From Dendrocalamus latiflorus (lineage: Eukaryota; Streptophyta; Magnoliopsida; Poales; Poaceae), in NCBI GenBank assembly GCA_017311315.1, contig CM029634.1, forward strand, positions 23,364,391-23,428,390: 64,000 bases of DNA. Direction: 5' to 3'. Below, one piece after another: positions 37,026 through 49,634 of this stretch; the first letter of the stretch is position 1; each line of letters begins with the position of its first letter. Position numbers and translations under genes: made by a program. The notes under the pieces are model-generated. The model saw nothing but the letters and a program-made list of their open reading frames with translations. It was not told the origin of the DNA and made no database searches.

Positions 37026-38981
37026 TGGGATAAATTGGAGAAATTTGCTTCCCTTGTGTTGAGGGGAAGTTTTTTGGAGTTTAATCTGCTATTGTGGTTT
37101 GTCAAATTCCTTCTCTATAGCTTTAAAACTTTCTTTTCATAAATTTTGCTTTTCTTTCATAACTTAACTCATTCGAGAGATTTTAAGGTGTTGTCAATAT
37201 ATTCATCAAATGAGAGATTGTTAGACCAGTGGATAGGTCGTGAATATAGTGATGATGAATAATTGACTTTTGGGTTGCATTGAAATTTACGTTTGTGAAA
37301 GTTTCGGTCGATGCTCTTTTGTAAAACTGGAATTGCAGGAATATTCAAGATAAGTGATGTGACAACCTTGTATTGGGCGGTCTGACTGGCAGGCTTCAAC
37401 CACGAATGGTAGTCAGAGGCGTGGACCACAATCAATAGTCAGTAGTCCGATCGGCAGGTCCGATCGGCATGTCGACCACGGCAAAATGACCATAGCAGGT
37501 CGACTATGGTAGAACGACCACGGCTAAATGACCATGGTAGAGTGACTACGGATGGTCAGAGCGACAGTGAACCGGTTTGAGCTATAGTGAAACGGTCGTA
37601 AGCCACAATGAACCGTTTGTAAGCTACAATGAATCGATCGGTAGTTACAGTGAACTGGTCAGGGGGTCGTAAGCTACAGTAACTGGTCGGAGGTCGTAGC
37701 TTCAGTACCTGGTTGGTAGTCGGTGGTTATAGTACATGGTTGGTACTCAGTAATCGATAGTCTGAGCTATATTACTTGGTCGGTGGTCGTTACTACAGTA
37801 CCTAGTCGATAGTTACAGTAACTGGTCGATACTCGCTTAAGTGCCTGGTCGGTGATCGATAGCTGTAGACTTTGTGATTGGTAGTCGTAGGCTTCATGGT
37901 CTGTTATCATAGTTGTAGGCTTCGCAATCTGTTGTCGTAGACTTTATGATCGGTAGTCGTAGACTTTGTAATCAGTTATCGTAGACCTCGCGATCGATAG
38001 TCATAGACTTTGCAATCAGTTACCGTAAGCTTTACGATCGGTAACCGTAGGCTTTGAGTGCTTTAATTCTTGTAATCTTCGAGTACCTCGAGTATTTGTG
38101 TCTATTGGGCTAGCGGTCTAACTAGCCTGGGCATGGCGGTTTGACCGATTTTACTGAGTGGTCTAAGATTGATTTTTAGAGAGCATGGAATTTGAGATCA
38201 TAGATGACCTAATTTGTAGTTATTGATAGTTAAGGGTATGGTTTGCGTGTGTGGACTGATGTTGGTTAAGTTGGAAAGAACTTATGCTGGAAAAAAGTTC
38301 TTTGGTATCTGCATGTGCAAGTTGCGCGTGGAGATGGTCATGGTCGGTGATAAGGAGGACCGGGACTAGGAGGGAAAAATTTGAGGTCCAGATGGTCGAG
38401 AATGTCACGAGGTGGTCAGGCTCATGCTGGAGCACATGAAGATCAAATGTGGATAATACATAGAAAAGCTACAGGAGGTACTGTCCTAAAGGCTTCGACA
38501 TGTGAGGATAATTCGTGGAGAAGCTATGGGAGGTGCGGTCTTGGAGGCTTCAACACGTGAGGATAATTCTTGGAGAAGCTATGAGAGGTGAGGTCCTGGA
38601 GGCTTCGACATGTGAGGATAATTCGTGGAGAAGCTATGGGAGGTGCGGTCCTGGAGGCTTCAATACGTGATGGATTGGAAGGAGTTCATAACTGGAAGGT
38701 TTAGAGATTTAGGAAAACTGTGTTTGGAAGGGTTTCGGGTCCCTTGATTTTCGGAAACGGAAAGGATTTCATGACTGTGTTGATGAGGACACGGTTTGGG
38801 GCTCTAGCATATAAAAGTAGGGAGAGGCTAAGTGTTAACGTGTGGTTTTTGCAATGCTTTTGGGAGAAAGCTTTTGAAACTTTTATGCTAGGGTTTGACG
38901 GGTTCCATGATGGCACTTTGTAGCCACAAAATATGATTCAGATATAAAAAATCAGATCTATTGTAAGAAAAGTTAGTCGAC

Positions 38982-41863
38982 TGTAGCACCCCACATAACC
39001 ATTTGGGATACTATTATAGAATGTTAAGAACAACAAAAGAAATCACAAATAGTTTAAAACTTTATTAACACTTTAATAGAGAACCAACGAAAACTAGAAT
39101 AAATGTTTAAAATATGGGACCGGTCCACTTCTAACCAAATAAAGAACGAATGAAACAACAAAACAGTAGCAAACTACAGTGCTGAAAACTCGAGTGCTCT
39201 CACCCATGCATGATGCTATCACTCCACTGGCTTTTTACCTGAGACTGAAAAGAGCAAGTGTGAGATTTGAAAATCTCAGCAAGTACCCAACAACGGTCGC
39301 AGTGAATAAAGGATAGGTAATGCAAGCAAGACATGTAAAGGACAAGCAAAGCAAGCAAGCAATTGATACAAGTTAAGTGCAATGAAGCTAGGTTATCGGA
39401 AATACTGATACAGACTAGAGATAGAGATCACAGGAACAGTGGCATCAAAGATAAATGTTATTTAACGGGTTATGACAGTGGCACCGGAGATCACTTCCTA
39501 CATACCCGGTTATACGAGAATAATCAGGCACGCCATCGTCCTCGACTATATAACCGCCGACGGGGTATAATATCCTGAGTAACGAAAATGTACGTCCTCC
39601 TGTACGTTACCAGGTGGGTAGTAATCTCCCCTATATGTGGATGACCCTGGGCCTGGAAACTGTCATCCAATCAACCAGGATAATTGTTATTTAGCAAGTT
39701 ATGGCAAACGCACTGCCGATTACTCCCCACATACACGGCTATACGAGAATAGCCAAGCACGCCATCGTCCTCGACTGTATAACCGCCGACGGGGTGTAAT
39801 ATCCTATGTAACGAAAGCGTACGACCCCTCGTACGTTACCAGGTGGGTGGAAATCTCCCCTATATGTGGATAATCCCAGGCAAGTAACCGTTATATTATT
39901 AACATGTTATATGGTATGAATTTAAGGGAACCAAGAGAAAACGAAGATAATATTAGAAGAAGTGAAAGGATTTGCTAAGGTTTGAAATAGACAAACATGA
40001 TTCCGAATATGAGGATAATATGGAATGATAATATGATGATAAGGTAACTGATACATCATAGACAGATTATATAATATGAAATTAAGGAAACTAAGAGATG
40101 GTGAGAATAAGGCTATGATAAATTTATGAGAAGTGACAAGATGTGCTAGGGTTGAAAATGGAGAGATATAATTCCTGATATGAGGGTGATATGGAATAAT
40201 GATAAGGTGATAATGTTATAGGAATTATCCTAAAGAGGTGCTATAATATAGTTCACACAAGGTTATCAACCAGTCAAGTTTTATTATGTGACAAATAATT
40301 ATAGGTTCAATACATACCTCCTTCATGGCTCAAATACAACATCATACAATTAATGGCACATAATATTAGGAACTAAAATATAGCAGCCCTAATGTCAAAA
40401 GAATGTTAATAATTTAAACCTAAGTTACAACCTGTTCATATGCTACCCCCATTAACAATTTGAACATGGATTCTAAAACACTAATTAAAAGCATGAATAC
40501 TAGAACATTTTAACGGAGCATCCTAGTAAACATAAAAGCATGTGAAACAAACTAACCTAGAACATCATGATATGAATACAGTATTAAAAGTCTATAACCA
40601 GGCAGATAGGAGCGATATGATAAAAACCAAATAAGCATTAGTGATACAATAAGGATCAGATAAGCTTTAGTGATAAGATATTAGCCAGATAATTTAAGTG
40701 ATATGATATCAGATAGGTAACTTTAATGATATGATATTAGCTAGGTAATTTCAGTAATATGATATTAGCCAAGCAAGCATGAGAGGTATGATAATTATAT
40801 ACTATGATAAGGCGATGAGTAAACTAGAACACATGATATGCGAAATGGAAATGTCACGGCTGCAAGGTACTTGCCTTGAGTATGCTCGGTGGACGTGCTG
40901 CACGAAGGAGCCGAGGTGAACAACCGTCCGATCGTTCCCTCGAACGCCACGTGCAAACCTACAAGTGGAACAGAGATGAATCAAATATGATCCAGTTGAA
41001 ATTGGCAAGAGACGACATGAGATTCGCTTGATCGAGAGAGACAGGCTCGTCTGCCCCCTTTTTGCCGTGTGAATCGCTGTTCGGCTGGGCAATCACGTTC
41101 CACGGCACGACCCAACAAAACCACCATGTGAACATGTGATTCAGCTATGCATCCGACTGGCCGACCAAGTGACCGTGAAAAGAAACAGCCATGGCCGCTC
41201 CAACCACCACCATCGCCGCCGGCCATGCCGCGCCGTCGCCTACCGTAGCCACTCGCGCCATGCGCCGGTCAACTGCCGCGCCGAGCTGCCACGGCCACTC
41301 GTGCCTTGCGACGGCCACCTGCCACGCCGAACCACCACGTCCGGCCGCCTCTGCCAGCCACCCACGCCCCAAGCTGCCGCCACCTGCCAGGTGCGTCGCA
41401 CCACCTTCGGCTGCATGTCGCCGCAGCCCGCCGCGCGCCTTCGGCCTCCACGGCCGCTGCTCGGCCACCTGCGCACTGCCGCACGGTGCTGCGCTTGCGT
41501 CGCCGCAACCCACCGCTTGCCGCTGCTTGGCCGCTTGCGTCGTCGCACCAGCCAACCGCTTGCGCCGCCACGCCCGCCTGCACCGTCACATGGCGCCGCA
41601 CTCGCATCGCCGCTGGCTACGCCACCACCTGCTTGCACCGCCTCCGGTCGCACCGAACCCGGCTGCCCGTGCTGCCAGAGGGGAAAACAAGAGAGGGAAG
41701 AAGATGGGTGGCGGGAGATTGGAGAGGAGAGGGAAATACCCGGGCGAGGGAGATAACGGGAAAAAGAAAGGGATATAACGGGAGAGAGAGAGATACTCGG
41801 GGAAGAGAGAGGTTACGGTTAGGGTTTTTTTCTTTTTTTCTTTCCTTTTTTTTGGACGCTACA
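38982..41863 (-). mobile_element. nested LTR-like insertion, probably a gypsy-type solo LTR, 2.9 kb
   Basis: It begins TGTAGCACCCCACATAACC and ends GGACGCTACA, so TGTAGC pairs with GCTACA and the ends are TG...CA. The flanks TCGAC (38977-38981) and TCGGC (41864-41868) match 4 of 5. The interrupted sequence is contiguous in the 5' LTR of the host element at about 34062. Inside are a 230 bp tandem duplication and a GC-rich Pro/Ala/Arg region (41190-41680). No gag-pol frame was seen, so a solo LTR is the simplest reading. The minus orientation is suggested by an end GGGGTGCTACA on that strand. Confidence 0.65.
39437..39892. repeat. 230 bp tandem duplication in the nested LTR
   Basis: Two diverged copies share ACGAGAATA, CACGCCATCGTCCTCGACT, ATAACCGCCGACGGGGT and GTACGTTACCAGGTGGGT with constant spacing of about 230 bp. 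Confidence 0.85.
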
Positions 41864-42151
41864 TCGGCGTTGATGGTGTGTGTTTTTCTGGGTGTTGTCT
41901 TCGACTTGTTCTCGTTCCGAGTAGAGCACATCGATGTCGGAGCGGTTGAGCGAGCCGTCAAACGCTGAGCGGTCGAAACCTTCATCGAGGACGTGCAAAG
42001 GGATCGGGCGAGTGATCGAGTGTGTTGCGGTCGAAATCTATATTTAGTAAGTTAGGTTGTTTTTCTTCTGGTTTGAGATTTATTTTTAGGTATCAAAAAT
42101 AGAGGCAATCATTTATCCCCTCTGATTGCCGGTATTCGATCCCACGAGGAA

Positions 42152-43437
42152 AAAGATAGATCAAGATTTTTTTGAGAAAAGTACCTCTAGGGTCTCGCGT
42201 CGTCAATCACCACTTACAAAGATTAGGCAATACAAAATTTATCATCAAGAGGGAGAATGCCTGCAATAACACTGACAGGAATAGTTTCCGAAAAACTACT
42301 AACAGGTCAAAGTGCAAATCACAACAAAACTCAAATAAAAAAAGTATCATCCGAGATATGATATCGTCTCATTTTTGTATTAAAAGGTATTACTTGGATA
42401 ATGATCACCAAACATTGCAATAAGTGGTTGCGGCTGGCACACGCCCACAACAACCAGTTGTCATTAGGCCAGTCTCAGTGGGGGTTTCATGGAGTTTCAT
42501 GGGCATTAAATACGCTGACATGGCACTGTATTGATGAAGAGAGAGATGATAAAAGTTTCATGGGAGTAGAGAAAGTTTCATGGGGATGAAACTCTTCTGC
42601 ACTGTTTCCAAAATATGGGTGTGTTGGAAACTGGGACATGAAACCTCCACTGAGACTGGCCTTAGAGAAACAAACAAAAAGACAGAACAAGAAGACAGAG
42701 AATACAGTAACCTAGGGGTGGAAGGGTTGAGCCACATCCACTTATTTTCAGGCTAAATGCCATGCCACAAGATTTTGGAATTATGTTAGGCATAAATGAC
42801 GGATCAAGTGATGTTAGAGGCTAATAAAGCTAAAAAGGGATATTTTGGTGATGGGTTGCCAATCAAGCATGAAAGCTATAATTCTTCTTTATTTTATCTT
42901 CCTTTCCTCTAGCTTCCCAGTACTTCTTAAGCTACAGAAACAAATACACAGTATCAGGATGGGAGCGGCAGTGGAAGGCCTAAGAAAATAATATGAGTTT
43001 GTTCCTCTCTATTTTGTTTCTCCGTAAGGCAGACTACCACCATCACACCTCACTATTAAAACTCACCTCTATAGTCTTGAAAATTTAAGCTATAACTAAA
43101 AAGCCTTACAAAATAACTAAAATACATGGAAATTATTAATAGAGCCGCGTTCTGCACACACTCCAAGTGATGGATTATGTTCACACTTTGCATGGAGAAC
43201 ATTCATGATGTGACATATCATGTTTGTTTTTGGTTAGCGCAATTTCATTTATATGAGAAAAAGGAAAAACGAAATATTTGCACCAACCAGATATAGTGTT
43301 TCTATCTCAATCAATTTTGCAAAGTATTCCTAAGGATTTGAAGAATTGTTTATGTTTTATAACAAGCAGCAACAAAATAAGAACATACACAAGAAAGATT
43401 GAAACAATTTAAGGTTTGTACAAGCTTGAACCAGGTT
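42152..43437. other. intergenic DNA apart from one MITE
   Basis: Outside the Tourist-like MITE at 42467-42661, no gene or repeat was recognised. Confidence 0.4.
42467..42661. mobile_element. Tourist-like MITE, 195 bp
   Basis: The ends GGCCAGTCTCAGTGG and CCACTGAGACTGGCC are perfect inverted repeats. TTA flanks both sides (42464-42466 and 42662-42664), the 3 bp duplication typical of PIF/Harbinger-derived MITEs. The interior repeats GTTTCATGG/CCATGAAAC units. Confidence 0.9.
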
Positions 43438-43442
43438 GCATT

Positions 43443-46400
43443 TGAAACAACCCAAATTTTCAAAAGCTTTTGAATTGATGTGAATTTCAATTTCAATTTG
43501 GTCTTTGCCCAAATCTATACTCTTTCCAACCCAATTGTGTTCCTTCATCTGACACCACCTCCTCTGGCCATCCATACAAACCACCACGCCGCTATAAACA
43601 CTATTCATGAACCGACAACGGCAATACCTCTACTCTCTCTGCCACTCGGCCAATTTTTGTTTGCCGCCACCAAATGCTCACCCTATTCACACCACTGCAG
43701 CCTTTCGGTCAATTGGCCGTACGCCTCATCAGTAGCAACCCTGGCAAGCCCTAACATTCTTCTGACGACTGTCGGATAGGTCAAACCAAGAAATCCCCAC
43801 CATCGCCTCAGTCCTCTCTCCCGGCTGACCTGAAGGCGTCGCCTTCCTTGAGTACCACAGCACGTGACCCGAAGATACTTTAGGGCCAAGGCACCATGCC
43901 ACAACATGCTAACCTCCCTGCACCTCCCTCGAACTCTCCTGCGCCATCCTCTCCTAGCCACACCAAGCACCAAGCAGCTCTGCTCCTGTGCCAAACTGCC
44001 ATAGCTGCCTATAAAAGGAGCCATTCTGATGAGTAGCTTTGGCGTCCAGATAGTCTTAGACTACCCCAGCCCCGCACCGGCCATCGCCTTACCTTCGCCG
44101 CTGAAGACGTCACAGTAAGCCCCCAAATTCAATTTTGGTTGTAGCTTCCACCATTCTTCAATTACTCTTGTCTATAGCTTCCTTGAGCCCTCACAAACTT
44201 CACCAAAGTGTCCACAACCATCCCTGAGCTGCACCAAGCCATAAAATGGACTCCCTAGCATCCCTAGCATCCATCCCTACCCTCAATTGTTTTTAAGAAT
44301 CAGTAGAGATGCCACAAATGCTCGTTATTGATTCCTCTGCTCCCGTGACACTCTAGCAGCGTACGGGAGAAGATGAACAGTGACAAGGTCACTGTTCACT
44401 TCGGATCTACTGTAGAACCCAAACCCAATAAGAATAGTAAACCCTATAGCAAAGCTGAACCCAGTATGAACAGTAAACCCACGGTGAACAATACGAAACC
44501 CAATAGTGAACAGTGAAGCTGTTACTGTTCATCCAAACTCTAAAATACAACACATGTCCATTTCATCCATTTCGAGCCCGTCTACCCTATTCCTAGCTCT
44601 GTTTTTTCATATCAGACCCTGATAATCCCAGCTCTATTTTTTCCATATCAGACTCTAATAATCCTAGCTCTGTTTTTTTATATCAGACCTTGGTAAAATT
44701 CTAGACCACCTAAACACTATTCTAAACCCTAAATCTAGTACAGTCCTAACCCTTACCGTTAACCAAAACCTATTAAGTATATAAATACCTGCCTTGACCA
44801 TTTTGAGCCATGAAGTCCATTTTCAATTCTGTTTAGCCCGAATATGCCCCGATGAACCCTAGCCAGCTATATGCTATTCCAAATCGATATCCAATACTAT
44901 GCCAACTGTCATTATTCACCGAAACCCTAGAAACACATATATGCCCATTCTAATCATATTGAGCATGTCTACACCGTTCTCAGCTCCGGCTCGCCATCTT
45001 AGACTTTGATAGATCTCTAAACCACCCTAATGATATTTTGACTCCAAAACCAATATAGTCCATACCCGTAGCTATTCACAGAAACCCATATAACACCTAG
45101 ATACTTCTTCGACCGTCTTAGACCCATCAAGCCCAATCCCATCTCCGTTCAACCAAATCCAGCGCCACCTGAACCCTGACCACCCAATCCTATTTTTCTT
45201 TGTGTTTCTTTGGTTATTTATTGTATTTTGTTCCCAGTTTGCACTCTACAAAGTAGAAACTCATTTGCATTCATTTTCCGCATTAGTACTTGGACCTAAC
45301 GAATTGGTCGACAAAGGAACCACAAGAAGTCAGCCCAAAGACTACAGCTGAACAATCTGAGACTATGGACAAGGAGGCAAGTCACATGTTTTTGATTATG
45401 TTGAACCTGTATTCCTTTAATTATTTAATTAACAGTATTTTCATTATGTTATTTGCACACTGTTATTTTGTGTACAATAAATGTTTAGAATAACATGATA
45501 TTAGTTATGTCGTACCACCTGAGAAAGCCCTATTTGATTTGATAGCCATATTTACCTTAACAAGACTTAATACTATTAAATATAGTATTTAATAATTATG
45601 GTAAGCTAGGAACTCAACAGTTTACACTACTAAGAGCTTCGGCATAGTGCAAGTAGAGTTTTAAAAAGTGGTGCTAGGATAAGGAGATATCATAGGAAGC
45701 CACAGGATGGTTAGGTCCCATGACCTTGCCCTAAGGTGGAGGCTTGGACCGGAAAGGTGGCAGTGCTGATGGGCACTGAAATAAAGGTTTGTGGATGGAA
45801 GTTGCCTCAGTGAAAATACTGAAAATATAAGGACTAGAACCTTATGCCAAGTAAAGAACATAGTGATCGCTCAACCACAAGTGTTGATTCATCAAACCTA
45901 GTTTAGTAGCTGCTCAAATTCGATTGAATATCCATAAAGGGTGGAGGGAGACTGAGCGAGTATGTGGTATGGGAACGGTAAAACCATACTTAACAACAGT
46001 AGATCTGCTTCGAATCGGGCGAGGCCGCGGACTTCCCGAGTTTGTTGGGAAACAACACCTACTGGGTAGAGGCTATATAAAGGAATGAGTAGTGAAAAGC
46101 CTTATTTTGTTAACTCTGTAGCAAGAGTTAAGAAATCTTATGAGTAAAGTTGAGCAACTCTGTAGAGTCATAAATTAATAGTATTCAAATACGCCATGCT
46201 TCCGGCAAATAAAGTTATATTTAATGGGTGATTCTAACAATGAAGTATAAGTAGATTTGGAAATGATTTGGAGATGTTGAAGTCTGGTAATCAAGTTTTG
46301 AAACTCTAATTTCTTAAGAAGTTATTGTTCTTTTGTGTTTAAAAATATTTACAAATAAAACTGCATCCAAAAATACTTAATAAAACCCATATATACTCAT

Positions 46401-46758
46401 CTCTTGAAAATCCTGGTAAGTAGTTATATAACATCTCCCCATGTGACTTGTTGAGTATAGTTGATTGTACTCAGTCTTGCTTTATTTTTCACCCACGCAG
46501 AGATCAGGTGAAGAAAGGATGTTACAACTATTTGTGTTAGGGTTACAACCACACTCAAACGTTCCTGTGGAGTTTTCTTCGGTTCTTTTGGGCTTGGACG
46601 CCTTTATAATCGTTAAAGTTGACTGTTATATCATATTTTAATCAAATTAACCTTTCTAAATGTTCGTGAGCAGGTATGGTATTTCTTCTGTCTATAACTG
46701 AATTTTTAGATTGTTGCAGGACGTACGACGGTCCTATTCCTAAAAACGGGTCGTTACA
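43443..46758 (+). mobile_element. solo LTR, probably Ty3/gypsy, 3316 bp
   Basis: It begins TGAAACAACCCAAATTTTC and ends AAACGGGTCGTTACA. A perfect 5 bp duplication flanks it: GCATT at 43438-43442 and 46759-46763. The inverted ends (TGAAACAACCC / GGGTCGTTACA) and the length fit the long LTRs of some grass gypsy families. A TATATAAA box lies at 46074-46081. No second LTR, primer-binding site or gag-pol frame lies within or beside it. Confidence 0.88.
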
Positions 46759-46763
46759 GCATT

Positions 46764-47990
46764 TATGCTGGATGGCAAACTAGAAGGATCGGTTTGCTGA
46801 AAAGAAACATGACATTGACAAAAGACAAAAGACCAGCTAATGGATAGGATGAGGCGAATCGTTAGAATTCTGATTTCCTAACCTATGATCGTAATAATAG
46901 GCACCGAATAACTCCATTTGCCGGTAGCAGGCAATCCATATATTGCTCCTTTTTGGTATTTGTTTTTTGTTAAAAGAAGATTTGGACCCTACTAGGCGTC
47001 AAGAGCCCAGGTCTTCGATTCTTTTTCTCCTGAAAATTATCAAATACGTGTCGCCTTTTTCCTTCAGATTTTAACGAAAGGAACAAACCTACACAAGGTG
47101 CCTTTTGTTTGGTGAAAAAAATGCTCAAGATGTTTGATACTACTTGTTATAAGCTTTTAACTAATTACTATTATTATTCGGAAAAATAAACTAATTATTA
47201 TCCTTCCGAGCTAAGAAAGTAGCTCATCTAGATTTTATTTATACATTACTGAAAAGATTTTTCATCATATTCTCAACTGAAATTAACCTCCATGTAAAGC
47301 AAAAAAAAAACACCAGAAAAGGTTTTGCATTTGTCACGAGTTATTTATGGCAGTTGCAGACTTCTTTGAGTACACATAGACAAAAGACAACTGATCTAAG
47401 AAAGAGAAGTACTTTTTTAAAACATATGAAGCAAACGATGAAATTGATCTAAAAGTCTGGAATGTTCTTAAGCTAGTGATCACAGAATATGTTAATAATT
47501 TTAATACCAGTTATATCAAGGCTCAAGGTATACAAGTGAACTCGAGGGTAAATTTCCTCTTCCAACCAAAAAGAATAGCGCAGACATCTCTCAGCAGAAT
47601 CTGCAGTGTGTGCCACCTATCCTGATTCAAATAACAGAAGCATCCGTTAGGAATATGGAAATGATATACAAGGAAGAAAAGCAGGATTTCTATCATGAGA
47701 AGATTAGGAGTGAAATAATATACTATACATACGTTCGAGAGAGGTAAGCATGTTTTGAGATAAGTCAGCAGTGGCTTAGTTGGTAAACAGGCAGGTCAAT
47801 CAGTATCACTAGGTTTTGTACTAGCATGTTTCCATAAGCTGTCGTTACGTGGATACTTTCCAAAAGTCATGTATTTGAATCAGATATTGTATCTGATATG
47901 GATACTCCACCGGTAAGCTCCGATACGTATCCTACACGTATCTCTAATTTTTTTGCTTTTTTAAAAAAGAAAATAATTCCCAATACTTCG
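46764..47990. other. intergenic DNA, nothing recognised
   Basis: It probably includes the 5' flank of the hAT remnant that follows, but its terminal repeat was not found. Confidence 0.35.
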
Positions 47991-48289
47991 TCGATATTTC
48001 GTTGATACGGTTTGACCTAATAACCATCCTTCAGTCCATCCACCGATCCACTCGACCATTCCCCACACCCACATCTCAAGACTCTGTCTCCCTCGTCACC
48101 CGCTCCCCTTCCCTCCGGTCGCCCACTCCCTTCCGCGTCGGCTCCCCTTCCCTCCTTGGACCTGCGCCGCCGCCTCCATGCTGCCAAGACCCCGTCGCCT
48201 CCACGCCTAATCCCCTTCCCTCCCCACCAAGATGCCGGTGCCTAGATCCTCGACACTGCCCGGCTACTACACCCCCAATTTGATGCCTC

Positions 48290-48311
48290 CACGCCCCCCC
48301 CCCCCCCCCCT
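48290..48311. repeat. poly-C run
   Basis: About 20 C residues in the leader of the hAT remnant. Confidence 0.9.
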
Positions 48312-49634
48312 CGATGAGCCTGATCCCCTTCCCTCCTTGTCTTGACGCCGGCACCTGCAGCATCAATGTTGCCCAGCCGCCACACCTTTAGGTTTGGGTT
48401 TTGACAGAAATGACAAAACATTGTTGCTTGCACACACGCATTGAGTTTGCTTGGCTTGTTATATTATGTTTATATACTGCTGTGTTAATATAGTCTAAGT
48501 TGTCGATCATGGATTGTATTAAATCCTTATGATTTAAGTTATGTAAGTCCTTCTATTGAAAGTTTGGACTTAAATGATTTGTTGCAATTGTACTTTATTT
48601 GCATAGGTGGTTAGTTGCATTCATAGTTAGCACTTGAAAGTTGAAATTCAGTGTGCCATTTCAAAACATGTTGCAAGCACACGAGTCAATTAGTATGACA
48701 TATCTAACTATGTTTGTCTTGTTTTTGCACTCTTCATTTGGTCTAGTCTCCTATGGTTAATTAATGATATAAGTTGTCATGCCAATTAATTAAATAGATG
48801 TGCACCTTTTTCATGAACCAGTGTATGTATGAATGTATGATGTTATAGCCCATCACAGTGTCTGTTATCACATAGAATATTATTAGCTTGTTTATTTCCA
48901 ATATTTTGTCCTTGCTAATAAACTATGAGCTCATTCGATGTTTAAACTTGTTAGATCATGACATCTAATGGTGGTGGATTTGGAAGCTCGAGTGCATCAT
49001 GAAGCACTGGTACTAGTGCGTGTTCTGCCCTATCCAGTGGAACCGCCTTGGCCAGGAACATCATAAATGCTACTCGTGTGGTACCTCCAACTGACAATGA
49101 AAAGAAGCCACTTTGGAGGTATGTTGAGTTGCTACAGAAGACTGAGAGTGGTGCAGGAGGGAATGCACGGTCTAGATGTAGGCTTTGTGATCAGATTATC
49201 CATGGAAACTGCTCAAGAGTTAAAGCACATCTCTTGAAGATAGGAAATTATAGTGTGAAGTTTTGTCCAAAAGTTACAGTTGATGTTCATGCTCAACTTC
49301 ACAGCAAAATTCCTAAAACGGAGATAGTGATTGCGAGAAGCCTGCCAAGGAAAGTTCCACTGCCAATAGAGTGGTTAAGTGCGAGGAAGAGAAAGGGGGT
49401 TTCGGCTATTGAATCAAGCTTCCATAACAAAACTCGTAGCCAGCTTGACACTTTGATTGCTAGGATATTCTTTATCGCAAGTTAACATCTTTCTGCACTA
49501 ACTAATCTCCTTATCTTACAATGTTAGATTGTTAATTACATTTAGAAATTAATTTGGGCCTTTGTTCATTTGTAGGCATACCTTTCAATGTAGCAAAAAA
49601 ATCCTTATTTTAGGAAGGTATTTACCTATGCTGC

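Larger units (their letters stand above)
32391..42146 (+). mobile_element. copia-type LTR retrotransposon, non-autonomous, with a nested insertion
   Basis: The 5' LTR is 32391-34338 (TGATAGACCA...GATCCTACA) and the 3' LTR is 37219-42146 (TGTTAGACCA...GATCCCACG, final A changed to G). The 5 bp duplication is perfect: AGGAA at 32386-32390 and 42147-42151. Just inside the 5' LTR, ATATCAGAGCAGG (34340-34352) resembles the initiator-Met tRNA primer-binding site of copia elements. AAAGGGGGAGAAAAA (37011-37025) is a polypurine tract about 200 bp before the 3' LTR. The 2.9 kb interior has gag remnants and no integrase or reverse transcriptase. The CCAAAGGGGGAG tract and the gag type suggest the Sirevirus branch (inference). 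The 3' LTR is split by an insertion at 38982-41863. Confidence 0.9.
37219..42146 (+). repeat. 3' LTR of the large copia-type element, interrupted
   Basis: 37219-38981 and 41864-42146 together match the 5' LTR. The 38430-38670 segment has four copies of a roughly 63 bp unit (GGATAATTCGTGGAGAAGCT...) where the 5' LTR has two. A TATAAAAG box is at about 38809. Confidence 0.85.

Noticed and set aside
41136..41985. Open frames up to 220 codons, Pro/Ala/His-rich
   Set aside because: Open on both strands in a GC-rich part of an LTR-like insertion with no motif. Compositional openness is more likely than a gene.
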